Shown: piece by piece, positions 1-5,974 of the stretch
Layout: each line of letters opens with the position of its first letter
How positions within the stretch are numbered: the stretch's first letter is position 1
From: Pontiella sp.
GTDB taxonomy: Bacteria; Verrucomicrobiota; Kiritimatiellia; Kiritimatiellales; Pontiellaceae
DNA length: 16,091 nt
Direction of reading: 5' to 3'
NCBI GenBank assembly: GCA_029935255.1
Contig: JAOZKS010000021.1
Location: 1 to 16,091, forward strand
Made by a program: the position numbers and the translations under genes
The notes under the pieces: model-generated
Databases searched by the model: none
What the model was told of the DNA's origin: nothing
The model's input: only the letters and a program-made list of their open reading frames with translations

Positions 1-1
1 G

Positions 2-316
2 ACCAACGTAGAATATCTTGCGCGCGGCATCAAGGAAGGTTCCGCCAACTCGATCCTCATCAAGGTCAACCAGATTGGAACGCTGACCGAAACGCTCGAC
101 GCGATCGAGATGGCCCACAAAGCGGGCTTCACCGCCGTGGTTTCCCACCGCTCCGGCGAAACCTCCGACACCACCATTGCGGACATCGCAGTGGCCACCA
201 ACGCGGGCCAGATCAAAACCGGTTCGCTCAGCCGTTCCGACCGTATCTCCAAGTATAACCAGCTGCTCCGTATCGAGGAAATGCTCGGTGCAGACTGCCG
301 CTATGGCGATGCGTAG
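2..316 (+). CDS. eno: Enolase, C-terminal part (5' end outside the window)
   Basis: This is the last 104 codons of enolase, the glycolytic enzyme converting 2-phosphoglycerate to phosphoenolpyruvate in the cytoplasm. The reading frame is open from base 2 to a TAG at 314-316. The visible protein contains the highly conserved C-terminal signatures: ILIKVNQIGTLTET, with the catalytic lysine of the IKVNQ segment; SHRSGETSDTTIADIAV, the substrate-binding SHRSGE loop; and GQIKTGSLSRSDR followed by KYNQLLRIEE. The tail is short (GADCRYGDA) and ends where enolases normally end. A canonical intrinsic terminator follows within 30 bases. Downstream, after a transposon and one secreted-protein gene, lies an ftsB-like gene, so the eno-ftsB neighbourhood is probably ancestral. 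The start lies upstream of the window. Identity is essentially certain. Confidence 0.98.
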   Translation, partial: TNVEYLARGIKEGSANSILIKVNQIGTLTETLDAIEMAHKAGFTAVVSHRSGETSDTTIADIAVATNAGQIKTGSLSRSDRISKYNQLLRIEEMLGADCRYGDA

Positions 317-342
317 ACTGCGCTGAAGCGCGAATAGAAAAG

Positions 343-366
343 GGCGGCCATTAGGCCGCCTTTTTT
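343..366 (+). terminator. Rho-independent terminator of eno
   Basis: A perfect 7-bp GC stem (GGCGGCC at 343-349 and GGCCGCC at 354-360, loop ATTA) is followed directly by TTTTTT at 361-366. The last two stem bases plus the T-run (CCTTTTTT, 359-366) are also the left target-site duplication of the transposon that begins at 367. The transposon therefore landed at the end of the terminator, and the stem and six Ts remain intact. Confidence 0.95.
359..366. repeat. Left 8-bp target-site duplication
   Basis: CCTTTTTT directly precedes the left inverted repeat and is identical to 3874-3881 directly after the right one. It doubles as the end of the eno terminator. Confidence 0.82.
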
Positions 367-395
367 GGCTCTTCACAGATGTGCGTTTTTTAGAG
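367..395 (+). repeat. Left terminal inverted repeat (IRL)
   Basis: This 29-bp end starts GGCTCTTCACAGATGTGCG and continues with six Ts and AGAG. Its reverse complement matches 3845-3873 at 27 of 29 bases. The outer GGCTCTTC (367-374) is also repeated inverted just inside, as GAAGAGCC at 403-410, so the left end alone can fold into an 8-bp hairpin. Confidence 0.9.
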
Positions 396-428
396 GGTCA
401 AAGAAGAGCCTCTGAGATTGAATTAAGT

Positions 429-489
429 AGCTGGTTGTCGTTCCCTTACAAGTTCTCCAACAAAGAAAGGAAACCCATGACAACCAGCT
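429..489 (+). promoter_or_regulatory. Inverted repeat enclosing the transposase ribosome-binding site and start codon
   Basis: AGCTGGTTGTC (429-439) is a perfect inverted repeat of GACAACCAGCT (479-489). The stem can be extended inward by a G-U and a U-A pair (440-441 with 477-478), which buries the ATG at 477-479. The purine-rich ribosome-binding site (AAAGAAAGGAAA) lies in the loop. Several IS elements use such a structure to block transposase translation on transcripts entering from outside. That role here is an inference from the geometry. Confidence 0.5.
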
Positions 490-659
490 CCCTATACCAT
501 ACCCAAGGAATCCGCGGTTACAAATACCAAAAGACGGAGCGAACCAAGGGCGCCGAGATTTACTACCTGCATTCCACGGCCAAGCAGCTGGCTTGTCCTA
601 GCTGCCAATCCAGGGATACCTCGATTGTGCGAACAGGCAAAACCCGCGATAGCGTTTAG
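477..659 (+). pseudogene. Truncated ISL3-family transposase, N-terminal zinc-finger part only
   Basis: Only 60 codons remain, from an ATG at 477 preceded by AAAGG at suitable spacing, to a TAG at 657-659. The protein resembles the start of ISL3 transposases: a basic, tyrosine-rich segment (GIRGYKYQKTERTKG), then a zinc-finger half CPSCQSRDTSIVRTG and a lysine/arginine stretch. Directly after the stop, the same frame reads RAFQSGPFDL, which looks like a decayed continuation of the family's next conserved segment. This suggests a nonsense change followed by deletion or replacement. No DDE catalytic domain follows. Its position just inside the left inverted repeat and its strand are as expected for ISL3. 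The family call rests on the N-terminal motif, the end sequence and the 8-bp duplication taken together. Confidence 0.75.
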
Positions 660-901
660 AGGGCGTTCCAGTCCGGACCGTTTGATTTACAGCCTGCTAT
701 AAACGCCCCAACTATCGATTTACCGATTAATCCTAACAGCTTTGCCCCCCCAACGTGTTAGTATCGAATAATTAAGTACGACCTGTGGGGATTTTTCCTG
801 CAGCATCCAACCTTAGTTGGGACCACTCGTTGACTATCGGCCAATTCTGGTCGGAACGATCTCGTCGCTTCCTCTGAGACTTATACTCAAAGGAGTAGAT
901 T

Positions 902-1813
902 ATGTTAGTCACCCGTCCCGGCGTGTCTTTGAACACATCTGAACCCACCCGAAAATTTGTTGCCAGAAACCTTTCAAATGATGGTCCCCCGGTTAAAACC
1001 GCCTTGTTGCTGGCCGCTGGCATGGGTAATCGACTTTCTCCATTAACCGATTCAACCCCGAAATGTCTGGTTGAAGTTAATAGAATCCCCATCCTTGAAA
1101 GGTTGATGCGTTCCCTGCGCAGTCATGGGTTCACGCGTCTGTTTGTGGTCACCGGGCACCTGTCTAAAGTGATTGAAGACTACCTTGGCAGCCGTTATGC
1201 CGGGATTGAAATCATCTATATTGACAGCCCGCTTTATGAAACAACCAATAACATCTACTCTTTGTGGCTTGCCGGAAAAGAGATCGACGAGCCTTTCATG
1301 TTGATTGAAAGCGATCTGGTTTTTCATTCCGAGCTACTTACGCCGATGCTCAAGCCTGACCGAATCGCGGTCTCGAAAATGCTCCCTTGGATGAACGGCA
1401 CCACGGTAACACTTAATGGTTCCAAACAGCTGAAGGCCTTCTTTCTGGGTGCTGAAAGCCGCAATTGCGCCAGTCACTATAAGACCGTGAATATTTATAA
1501 CTTCTCCCGCAACACCTGGAGATTGATTCAGGAACGCCTGGATCAGTATATTTCCGCCGGAAAGGTGAATGACTACTATGAGGCTGTTTTCGCAGAGATG
1601 GTCGCTGAAGGGGCGATCTCCCTTGCGCCGGTCATCTTCGATGCTGCCCGCTGGTATGAGATCGACACTCTGGAGGATCTGAGCGCGGCGGAGAGAATGT
1701 TTCCATCCAGAAGCAAGGTTGCCTTGGGTGAGAAACTGCTCCCCCTGCGGAAAGCGATCAGCAGCCGTTCCAAGGGTGCGCAGGATATGGGCAGACTCCC
1801 GGTCCCGGCATAA
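902..1813 (+). CDS. LicC/PntC-like nucleotidyltransferase (sugar- or head-group-phosphate cytidylyltransferase)
   Basis: This predicted cytoplasmic enzyme of 303 residues would transfer a nucleotide, probably CMP from CTP, to a phosphorylated small molecule. The Rossmann signature runs from residue 35 as ALLLAAGMGNRLSPLTDSTP with PK at 53-54 and LVEVN just after: the glycine-rich NTP loop and catalytic lysine. TNNIYSLW (about 115-122) and ESDLVF (136-141, metal-binding Asp138) resemble phosphocholine and aminoethylphosphonate cytidylyltransferases. ARWYEIDTLEDL near 249-260 carries the second metal-binding aspartate. About 30 residues precede the domain and about 45 follow it. The chosen ATG has AGGAG at 891-895, six bases upstream. 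A start nearer VKTALLL is possible but has no better ribosome-binding site. It is first in the transposon cargo. Sugar-1-phosphate nucleotidyltransferase is the main alternative. The family is certain; the substrate is inferred. Confidence 0.85.
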   Translation: MLVTRPGVSLNTSEPTRKFVARNLSNDGPPVKTALLLAAGMGNRLSPLTDSTPKCLVEVNRIPILERLMRSLRSHGFTRLFVVTGHLSKVIEDYLGSRYAGIEIIYIDSPLYETTNNIYSLWLAGKEIDEPFMLIESDLVFHSELLTPMLKPDRIAVSKMLPWMNGTTVTLNGSKQLKAFFLGAESRNCASHYKTVNIYNFSRNTWRLIQERLDQYISAGKVNDYYEAVFAEMVAEGAISLAPVIFDAARWYEIDTLEDLSAAERMFPSRSKVALGEKLLPLRKAISSRSKGAQDMGRLPVPA

Positions 1814-1843
1814 CCGATACTCCCCGCAGTACTACAAACGCCC

Positions 1844-1867
1844 CTCGGTTGAGTCAACCTTTCCGAG
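1844..1867 (+). other. Intergenic stem-loop between cargo genes 1 and 2
   Basis: CTCGG (1844-1848) pairs with CCGAG (1863-1867). An inner palindrome, GGTT/AACC, offers an alternative fold. No U-tract follows, so it is not a convincing terminator. It could affect mRNA stability in the 140-base gap before the next gene, or it may be chance. Confidence 0.3.
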
Positions 1868-1953
1868 AGAGGAGCAAAGCTACGGTTTGGAACCGGCCAT
1901 TTTGAGGAATGCCACTTGCCCGCTTTAATTTATGATAGAAAGGAAAACATAAT

Positions 1954-3081
1954 ATGATAGAGAACGATATGACTGTTCCGGAACCTGCTGACAAAGAGCA
2001 GCAATTTGAGGCCATCGAACAGCTGCATGGCGGCTATTGGCGGCATGATTTTATCGATCATGCCTACCTGTATAATCTCTATTTTCCGCCGGAGCGTTTC
2101 TTTCAGCAGCTGACCAGTCAAATTCATGAACTGGTACTCAACTATCCGGTTGCCCAGAATGTCCTGGCAAAACTGGTGGGAACCCTGATCGCACAACCCG
2201 CGGAACGGATCGTGGTCGGGAATGGCGCCGCCGAGTTGATCAAGATTGTCTCGGGTCATCTGGCCAAAAAGCTGATTGTTCCGGTGCCGTCGTTCAATGA
2301 ATACGCGAATGCTTCGCCGACTGAAAATGTTGTTGAGTTTGCCCTCGAAGCTCCATCCTTTCAGCTGGATGTCGATACGTTTGCGGCAGAAGCAATACGA
2401 AGCAAAGCTGATGTAGCGGTAGTGGTGTCACCGAATAACCCGACCTCACTGCTGGTACCTAAAGTCGACCTGCTACGCCTGCTGGACAAGCTGGCCGCGC
2501 ACGACTGCATGCTCATCGTTGACGAATCTTTCATCGATTTTGCCCAGGAGCGTGATCGGGAAACGTTGGAAGGTGATATCGCCAACTATCCGAATCTTGC
2601 GATCTTCAAGAGCATGAGCAAAGCGTACGGTATCTGTGGGTTGCGCATCGGCTATATGCTGACGGCCAACGCACTCTTTGCCGATCAGGTTCGTCAAGGA
2701 CTGCATATCTGGAATCTCAACGGCTTTGCAGAAACCTTTCTGGTGCATGCCCCTGAATATCAGCAGGAGTTCCTTGCCAGCTGTGATCTTGTCCGTGCAG
2801 ACCGCGATCAATTTTATCAGGATCTCTGTTCCATCAGTGGAATGACGGTCTATCGGCCTGATGCCAACTATATCTTCTGCCGTCTTCCCGACCATGCTCC
2901 CTCCGGCCCCGAAGTGGCCCGCAGACTGTTTGTAGAGCACAATATCTACATCAAGCACTGTCAGGGAAAGACCATGCCTGAATCCGACCGTTACATCCGT
3001 ATTGCCAGCCGCACCCAGACAGAAAACCGCATCGTCGCTGAAGCCCTGAAGACGATTGTTGCTCCGGAGAAGTTATCATGA
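1954..3081 (+). CDS. HisC/CobD-like PLP-dependent aminotransferase (class I/II); possible decarboxylase
   Basis: This 375-residue fold-type I PLP enzyme is related to histidinol-phosphate aminotransferase (HisC) and the threonine-phosphate decarboxylase CobD. Visible landmarks are the substrate/PLP region VGNGAAELIK (88-97), SPNNPTS (159-165) with the PLP-contacting Asn, VDESFIDF (189-196) with the pyridine-binding Asp190, the Schiff-base lysine in KSMSKAYGICGLRIGY (Lys223) and a C-terminal arginine in IRIASRT that usually binds the substrate carboxylate. The usual DEAY tyrosine is replaced by phenylalanine (DESF). The start ATG has AGAAAGGAAAA upstream. The stop overlaps the next gene's start (ATGA at 3078), indicating translational coupling. 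No histidine-biosynthesis genes are nearby; the neighbours handle nucleotide-activated head groups. It therefore probably makes an amino-phosphate or amino-phosphonate rather than histidinol phosphate. That substrate call is inference. Confidence 0.82.
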   Translation: MIENDMTVPEPADKEQQFEAIEQLHGGYWRHDFIDHAYLYNLYFPPERFFQQLTSQIHELVLNYPVAQNVLAKLVGTLIAQPAERIVVGNGAAELIKIVSGHLAKKLIVPVPSFNEYANASPTENVVEFALEAPSFQLDVDTFAAEAIRSKADVAVVVSPNNPTSLLVPKVDLLRLLDKLAAHDCMLIVDESFIDFAQERDRETLEGDIANYPNLAIFKSMSKAYGICGLRIGYMLTANALFADQVRQGLHIWNLNGFAETFLVHAPEYQQEFLASCDLVRADRDQFYQDLCSISGMTVYRPDANYIFCRLPDHAPSGPEVARRLFVEHNIYIKHCQGKTMPESDRYIRIASRTQTENRIVAEALKTIVAPEKLS

Positions 3082-3713
3082 GTGAATCTCCGGCAACGCC
3101 GAAATCCATACTTTCCTACGCAAAAGACCTGCCGAACATTTGTTCGTTGGTCGGACTGTTATGCGCAATACTCGGCATCTATTTTGCTTTTCTGGGCAAT
3201 TTCCCCGCCGCCATGATCGGGTTGATCTGGGCGGTTTTCTTTGACTGGAGCGATGGCATCATTGCCCGTCGGATGAAAGGCCGTACCAAAGAGCAGGGAG
3301 AGTATGGCGGCCAGCTCGACTCGTTGATCGATGTTGTCAGTTTTGGTATCTGTCCCGCTGTCATCTTGTTGAGCTATGGAAACTTCAGTCCCTGGTACAT
3401 CCCCGGAGCCTTTATCATTGTTGCCACCAGTGTGATCCGGCTGAGCTATTTTAATGTCTTTGGCCTGGTGGACAAATCAACCTATTGGGGATTTCCGCTC
3501 GACAACAATGCCATTATCCTGGTCTTTCTGTTTCTCTTTGATGGCCTGCTCAGTCCTGCGATTTTCGGCTCAATTCTCTACGCGCTGCTTATGGCTCTAG
3601 CGGCCCTCAACGTCGCCCCGATCAAGACCCCCAAATTTGCCGGACGCTGGTATTACGCCATCACCGGCTACACGCTACTAATCACTCTGATCTATGGATG
3701 GATATTGCTCTGA
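3078..3713 (+). CDS. CDP-alcohol phosphatidyltransferase (PssA/Pcs-like integral membrane enzyme)
   Basis: This 211-residue inner-membrane protein with about six hydrophobic segments belongs to the family that swaps the CMP of a CDP-alcohol for another alcohol, as in phospholipid synthesis. The active-site motif is complete: DWSDGIIAR at 56-64 and GGQLDSLID at 77-85 give the D-x2-DG-x2-AR ... G-x3-D-x3-D aspartates (56, 59, 81, 85). The following VVSFGICPA resembles type II phosphatidylserine synthases. Twelve residues separate AR from the next G. PssA-type enzymes typically have eight; a longer loop like that recalled for phosphatidylcholine synthases is seen here. The ATG lies within the stop of the PLP gene, so the two are co-translated. 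Alternatives are a phosphatidylserine synthase or a transferase using the CDP-head group made by the cargo nucleotidyltransferase. The family is firm; the substrate is open. Confidence 0.87.
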   Translation: MSESPATPKSILSYAKDLPNICSLVGLLCAILGIYFAFLGNFPAAMIGLIWAVFFDWSDGIIARRMKGRTKEQGEYGGQLDSLIDVVSFGICPAVILLSYGNFSPWYIPGAFIIVATSVIRLSYFNVFGLVDKSTYWGFPLDNNAIILVFLFLFDGLLSPAIFGSILYALLMALAALNVAPIKTPKFAGRWYYAITGYTLLITLIYGWILL

Positions 3714-3764
3714 CCGGTGACGCTTACCGCATCGGATGCGGCACAACACAACGGAGGAATCGTC

Positions 3765-3782
3765 ATGGAACATCTCCTTTAG
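3765..3782 (+). pseudogene. Possible start remnant of a fourth cargo gene
   Basis: GGAGG at 3753-3757 stands seven bases before an ATG, but the frame (MEHLL) stops after five codons. The ribosome-binding site is as good as those of the intact cargo genes and lies about 50 bases after the CDP-alcohol transferase. It may be the beginning of a gene truncated when the cargo was captured or the element shortened. A short leader or coincidence cannot be excluded. Confidence 0.25.
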
Positions 3783-3844
3783 GGATCTTATATAGCCCCT
3801 TTTCGGGTGTCCATTAAACTGGGGTTACTTCAACAAGAAAGAGG

Positions 3845-3873
3845 CTCTAAAAAACGCACATCCGAGAAGAGCC
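3845..3873 (-). repeat. Right terminal inverted repeat (IRR)
   Basis: This 29-bp sequence is the inverted partner of 367-395, with two mismatches in the segment TCCGAG versus TCTGTG. GGCTCT (3843-3848) and AGAGCC (3868-3873) can pair, giving a 6-bp hairpin directly followed by CC and seven Ts, so the right end may also act as a weak terminator for transcripts leaving the cargo. Confidence 0.9.
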
Positions 3874-3881
3874 CCTTTTTT
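3874..3881. repeat. Right 8-bp target-site duplication
   Basis: CCTTTTTT is identical to 359-366 and abuts the right inverted repeat. The uninterrupted pre-insertion sequence would have read from the eno terminator stem through CCTTTTTTTG into the promoter region at 3892. Confidence 0.82.
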
Positions 3882-3891
3882 TGTCCCCGAA

Positions 3892-3921
3892 TTGACATCT
3901 CCGACAAAAGACATATATACA
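3892..3921 (+). promoter_or_regulatory. Sigma70-type promoter of the secreted propeller gene
   Basis: A perfect -35 box TTGACA at 3892-3897 is followed after 16 bases by TATATA (3914-3919), or after 18 bases by TATACA (3916-3921). It lies 19 bases outside the transposon's right end and about 95 bases before the start codon at 4017, so the gene is probably independent of the transposon cargo. Confidence 0.65.
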
Positions 3922-4016
3922 GGTAAGTGAAGTAAGGGATTTAAGCTTTGCGTTCCATATCCATAGCCAGCTTCCCTTTTAAATAGGTCGGCAATCGGCA
4001 TAAAAGGAGATTCAAA

Positions 4017-5477
4017 ATGAAGAAACATGATTGTTATATTCTAGTTTTCTCACTGATTTTTGCAGGACTGGGGATACCCGCCTCCTTCGGCGGTGTTGGA
4101 GAGACCTTCCCCATTGCAGCAACCCTCCAGCCGGAGGGTTGTATTAGTGCCGCGTTTGACGGAGCCAACTTTCTCGCGGGAATCCAGGGAAACACGCTGG
4201 GTCATGACGGGATTTCCTGGCAACGAATCAGCCAAACAGGAGAATTGCTCGGAGAAAGAATCAACCAAGGTAGCTTTGGTGGTGCGCCGGTGGTCGGCTT
4301 CGGCGCCGGAACTTATTTTGTGGCATGGGATTCCGCAGGCGATGGAAATACGCGCATTTATGGACAGCGCGTAGGTACAAATGGAATCGCGATTGGAACG
4401 GAGGTTCAGATCAGTTTTTCCACAGGGGATGTGGAAATATCCGATTTATCCAAGGTGGCCTTCGGTGGCGATAAGTTCCTAATGGTCTGGGAAGATTACC
4501 GATCAGGCGATGACCCCGATATCTATGGGCAGCTGATTACAACCAACGGAACCTTGTTTGGCTCGGAAATCCCCATTGCAATAGATAATGTTCCCGGCGA
4601 GGAAGGGGACAACGATGACAAAGAGGCCTCCGTGGCCTTTGACGGAACAAACTTTCTAGTGGCTTTTACGGCGGAACGCCGACCCGGATTTTATGACCGA
4701 GAAGATGTATACGGCCAATTTGTTTCGCCTTCCGGAGCACTGGTCGGCGGAAACTTTGTGATCGATGAGAATAACGTTCCCAGTTGCAACCCGACAGCGG
4801 TCTGTTGGGACGGCGAAAAATACACCGTACTTTTCCATGAGGGGATTGAAGGGGAGGCAACGGGATTTGAGGAACAGTGGGATATTGTTGCACGGTTTGT
4901 GTCGCCCAACGGGGCCGTGGCCACCAACCGCATTGCCATCGCCGCGTCAACCACAGACAGTGAACAATTCCCCTCCATTGCATACGATGGCTCCCATTAT
5001 CTGATTACGGTTAGCAGCATGATGGGAATCAGCACTAACTTTCCTGCGGGCACCAATTGGATCTCCCGCGCCCGCATTTTCGACAAGCAACTTAATCCGG
5101 CAACCCCTTGGTTCACTCTTTATGACCCGGTTCCGGTTGGTGTATTTCCATTTGGCGGAGCGGTTTCCGGGAATACTAATTTTGCCGTTGGAATTTCATT
5201 GTTGGATGGGGATTTCAATTTTATCGACACCTACGGGGTGATGGTGAACAGCGCCCCCCCGGAAATCACGGCCTTCGAAATTCAAGGAACCTCGGCGAAC
5301 CTTTCTTTTACCAACCTGTTTCCCGGAACCACAAACCGCATTGAACGAAACGCCGCGCTAACGACCAACAACTGGACCCGTGCATGGGAGTTTTTATGCA
5401 CCTCTCCATCCACCAACTGGACCGACTCCACTAGCAACGAATGGACCGGCATGTTCTACCGCTTGCGAATGGAATAA
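4017..5477 (+). CDS. Secreted seven-repeat beta-propeller-like protein of unknown function
   Basis: This 486-residue protein has a typical signal peptide (MKKHDCYILVFSLIFAGLG, cleavage probably after the ASFG segment). The mature part is built of about seven repeats of roughly 50 residues with the pattern V-A-F-D-G-x-x-F-L-V-A-W, a variable loop, I-Y-G-Q-x-V, S-x-x-G and L-G-x-x-I. Clear examples start near 'VAFGGDKFLMVWEDYRSG' and 'VAFDGTNFLVAFTAERR'. Seven such units suggest a beta-propeller. After the repeats comes a short C-terminal domain with NNWTRAWEF and a final FYRLRME. Similar tails ending in FYRL are common in secreted proteins of Kiritimatiellota, Lentisphaerota and Verrucomicrobiota and may serve sorting or anchoring; this is from general knowledge. 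The start has AAGGAG at 4004-4009, seven bases before ATG. No catalytic motif is recognised; a binding or surface role is possible. Confidence 0.85.
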   Translation: MKKHDCYILVFSLIFAGLGIPASFGGVGETFPIAATLQPEGCISAAFDGANFLAGIQGNTLGHDGISWQRISQTGELLGERINQGSFGGAPVVGFGAGTYFVAWDSAGDGNTRIYGQRVGTNGIAIGTEVQISFSTGDVEISDLSKVAFGGDKFLMVWEDYRSGDDPDIYGQLITTNGTLFGSEIPIAIDNVPGEEGDNDDKEASVAFDGTNFLVAFTAERRPGFYDREDVYGQFVSPSGALVGGNFVIDENNVPSCNPTAVCWDGEKYTVLFHEGIEGEATGFEEQWDIVARFVSPNGAVATNRIAIAASTTDSEQFPSIAYDGSHYLITVSSMMGISTNFPAGTNWISRARIFDKQLNPATPWFTLYDPVPVGVFPFGGAVSGNTNFAVGISLLDGDFNFIDTYGVMVNSAPPEITAFEIQGTSANLSFTNLFPGTTNRIERNAALTTNNWTRAWEFLCTSPSTNWTDSTSNEWTGMFYRLRME

Positions 5478-5600
5478 CCGCATTGAACCAGAAGGAGGAA
5501 TGCTCTGTATTTAAAGATCTGTGGATAGAAAACCGCTACCGGGCGTATTTCCCGAAGGAGGCGTGCGGCTCGCGAATCCATTGCGGGGTTCAAATCGGGC

Positions 5601-5628
5601 TTGTTGATTCGGGAATCCACGCTATATT
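5601..5628 (+). promoter_or_regulatory. Possible promoter for the ftsB-like gene
   Basis: TTGTTG (5601-5606), a 16-base spacer and TATATT (5623-5628) lie about 40 bases before the start at 5666. The -35 box is poor and the -10 box good. Nothing else notable is seen in the 188 bases between the propeller gene and this one. Confidence 0.35.
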
Positions 5629-5665
5629 CCAAAGCTACAAACCACGGTTCACGCGTCACGGACTT

Positions 5666-5974
5666 ATGCAACAGACGGAAAAATATTGGAACATGATCCT
5701 GCGGGGCGCGATTACCGTCATCGCCGGAATGTTGCTGTTTGGCGTGGTGCTTATGTTCCTCCCCAAAGTCAAACAAATGCAGGGCTATCAGAATACGCGC
5801 GACATCCTGCAAGTGAATATCGACAAGACCGTGGCCGCTGAAAAAGAGTTGAAGAGCAAGCACCAACGCTTTAACACCGATCCCACTTATATTGAACGAG
5901 TCGCACACGAAGTGGGCTATGCCCACAAGGGCGAAATGATCTACCACTTTCCGGAAGAAACCGGAGCATACTGA
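5666..5974 (+). CDS. ftsB: FtsB/DivIC-like cell-division (septum formation initiator) protein
   Basis: This small bitopic membrane protein of 102 residues belongs to the septum formation initiator family, which joins FtsL and FtsQ in the divisome and helps trigger septal peptidoglycan synthesis. The layout fits the family: a short cytoplasmic N-terminus, one membrane segment (about 10-32, ITVIAGMLLFGVVLMFL), a periplasmic coiled coil (about 38-70, with DKTVAAEKELKSKHQRF) and the hallmark C-terminal stretch DPTYIERVAHEVGYAHKGE (72-90) followed by MIYHF. The frame is open further upstream to 5441, overlapping the previous gene, but the ATG at 5666 gives the normal length and topology. It ends directly before the first possible start codon of thiD, suggesting coupling. 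Adjacency to eno, apart from the transposon and propeller gene, matches the frequent eno-ftsB order. The exact symbol (ftsB versus divIC) is by family. Confidence 0.83.
   Translation: MQQTEKYWNMILRGAITVIAGMLLFGVVLMFLPKVKQMQGYQNTRDILQVNIDKTVAAEKELKSKHQRFNTDPTYIERVAHEVGYAHKGEMIYHFPEETGAY

Larger units (their letters stand above)
367..3873 (+). mobile_element. ISL3-type non-autonomous transposon carrying a three-gene head-group/lipid cassette
   Basis: The element is bounded by 29-bp inverted repeats (367-395 and 3845-3873) that match at 27 of 29 positions. It is flanked by identical 8-bp direct repeats, CCTTTTTT, at 359-366 and 3874-3881. Eight-base duplications and ends beginning GG-CTCTT are characteristic of the ISL3 family. 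Inside the left end sits a truncated ISL3-like transposase start (477-659). No catalytic DDE part is visible anywhere else in the element. The remaining space holds three same-strand genes: a nucleotidyltransferase, a PLP enzyme and a CDP-alcohol phosphatidyltransferase. The simplest reading is an ISL3 element that lost most of its transposase and gained cargo, mobilisable only in trans. The T-rich target makes part of the duplication easier to match by chance, but CC plus six Ts exactly abutting both repeats is strong evidence. Confidence 0.88.
3714..4016 (+). other. 303-base gap: transposon right end and promoter region of the next gene
   Basis: No convincing gene lies here. The gap holds, in order: a short GC hairpin (CCGCA/TGCGG, 3728-3742) without a U-tract; a well-formed ribosome-binding site GGAGG (3753-3757) with an ATG at 3765 that reads only five codons before TAG; the right inverted repeat (3845-3873); the target duplication; and the promoter and ribosome-binding site of the gene at 4017. 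Confidence 0.7.

Noticed and set aside
1930..2958. Minus-strand open frames inside the PLP-enzyme gene
   Set aside because: They are shadows with no family motifs, and the plus-strand frame is a complete PLP enzyme.
4666..5004. Several overlapping short frames within the propeller gene
   Set aside because: The repeats of the main frame explain the composition; the others lack ribosome-binding sites or motifs.
5441..5665. In-frame upstream extension of the ftsB-like gene, giving a 177-residue protein
   Set aside because: The extra 75 residues overlap the propeller gene, lack family similarity and would spoil the short N-terminus expected before the membrane segment.
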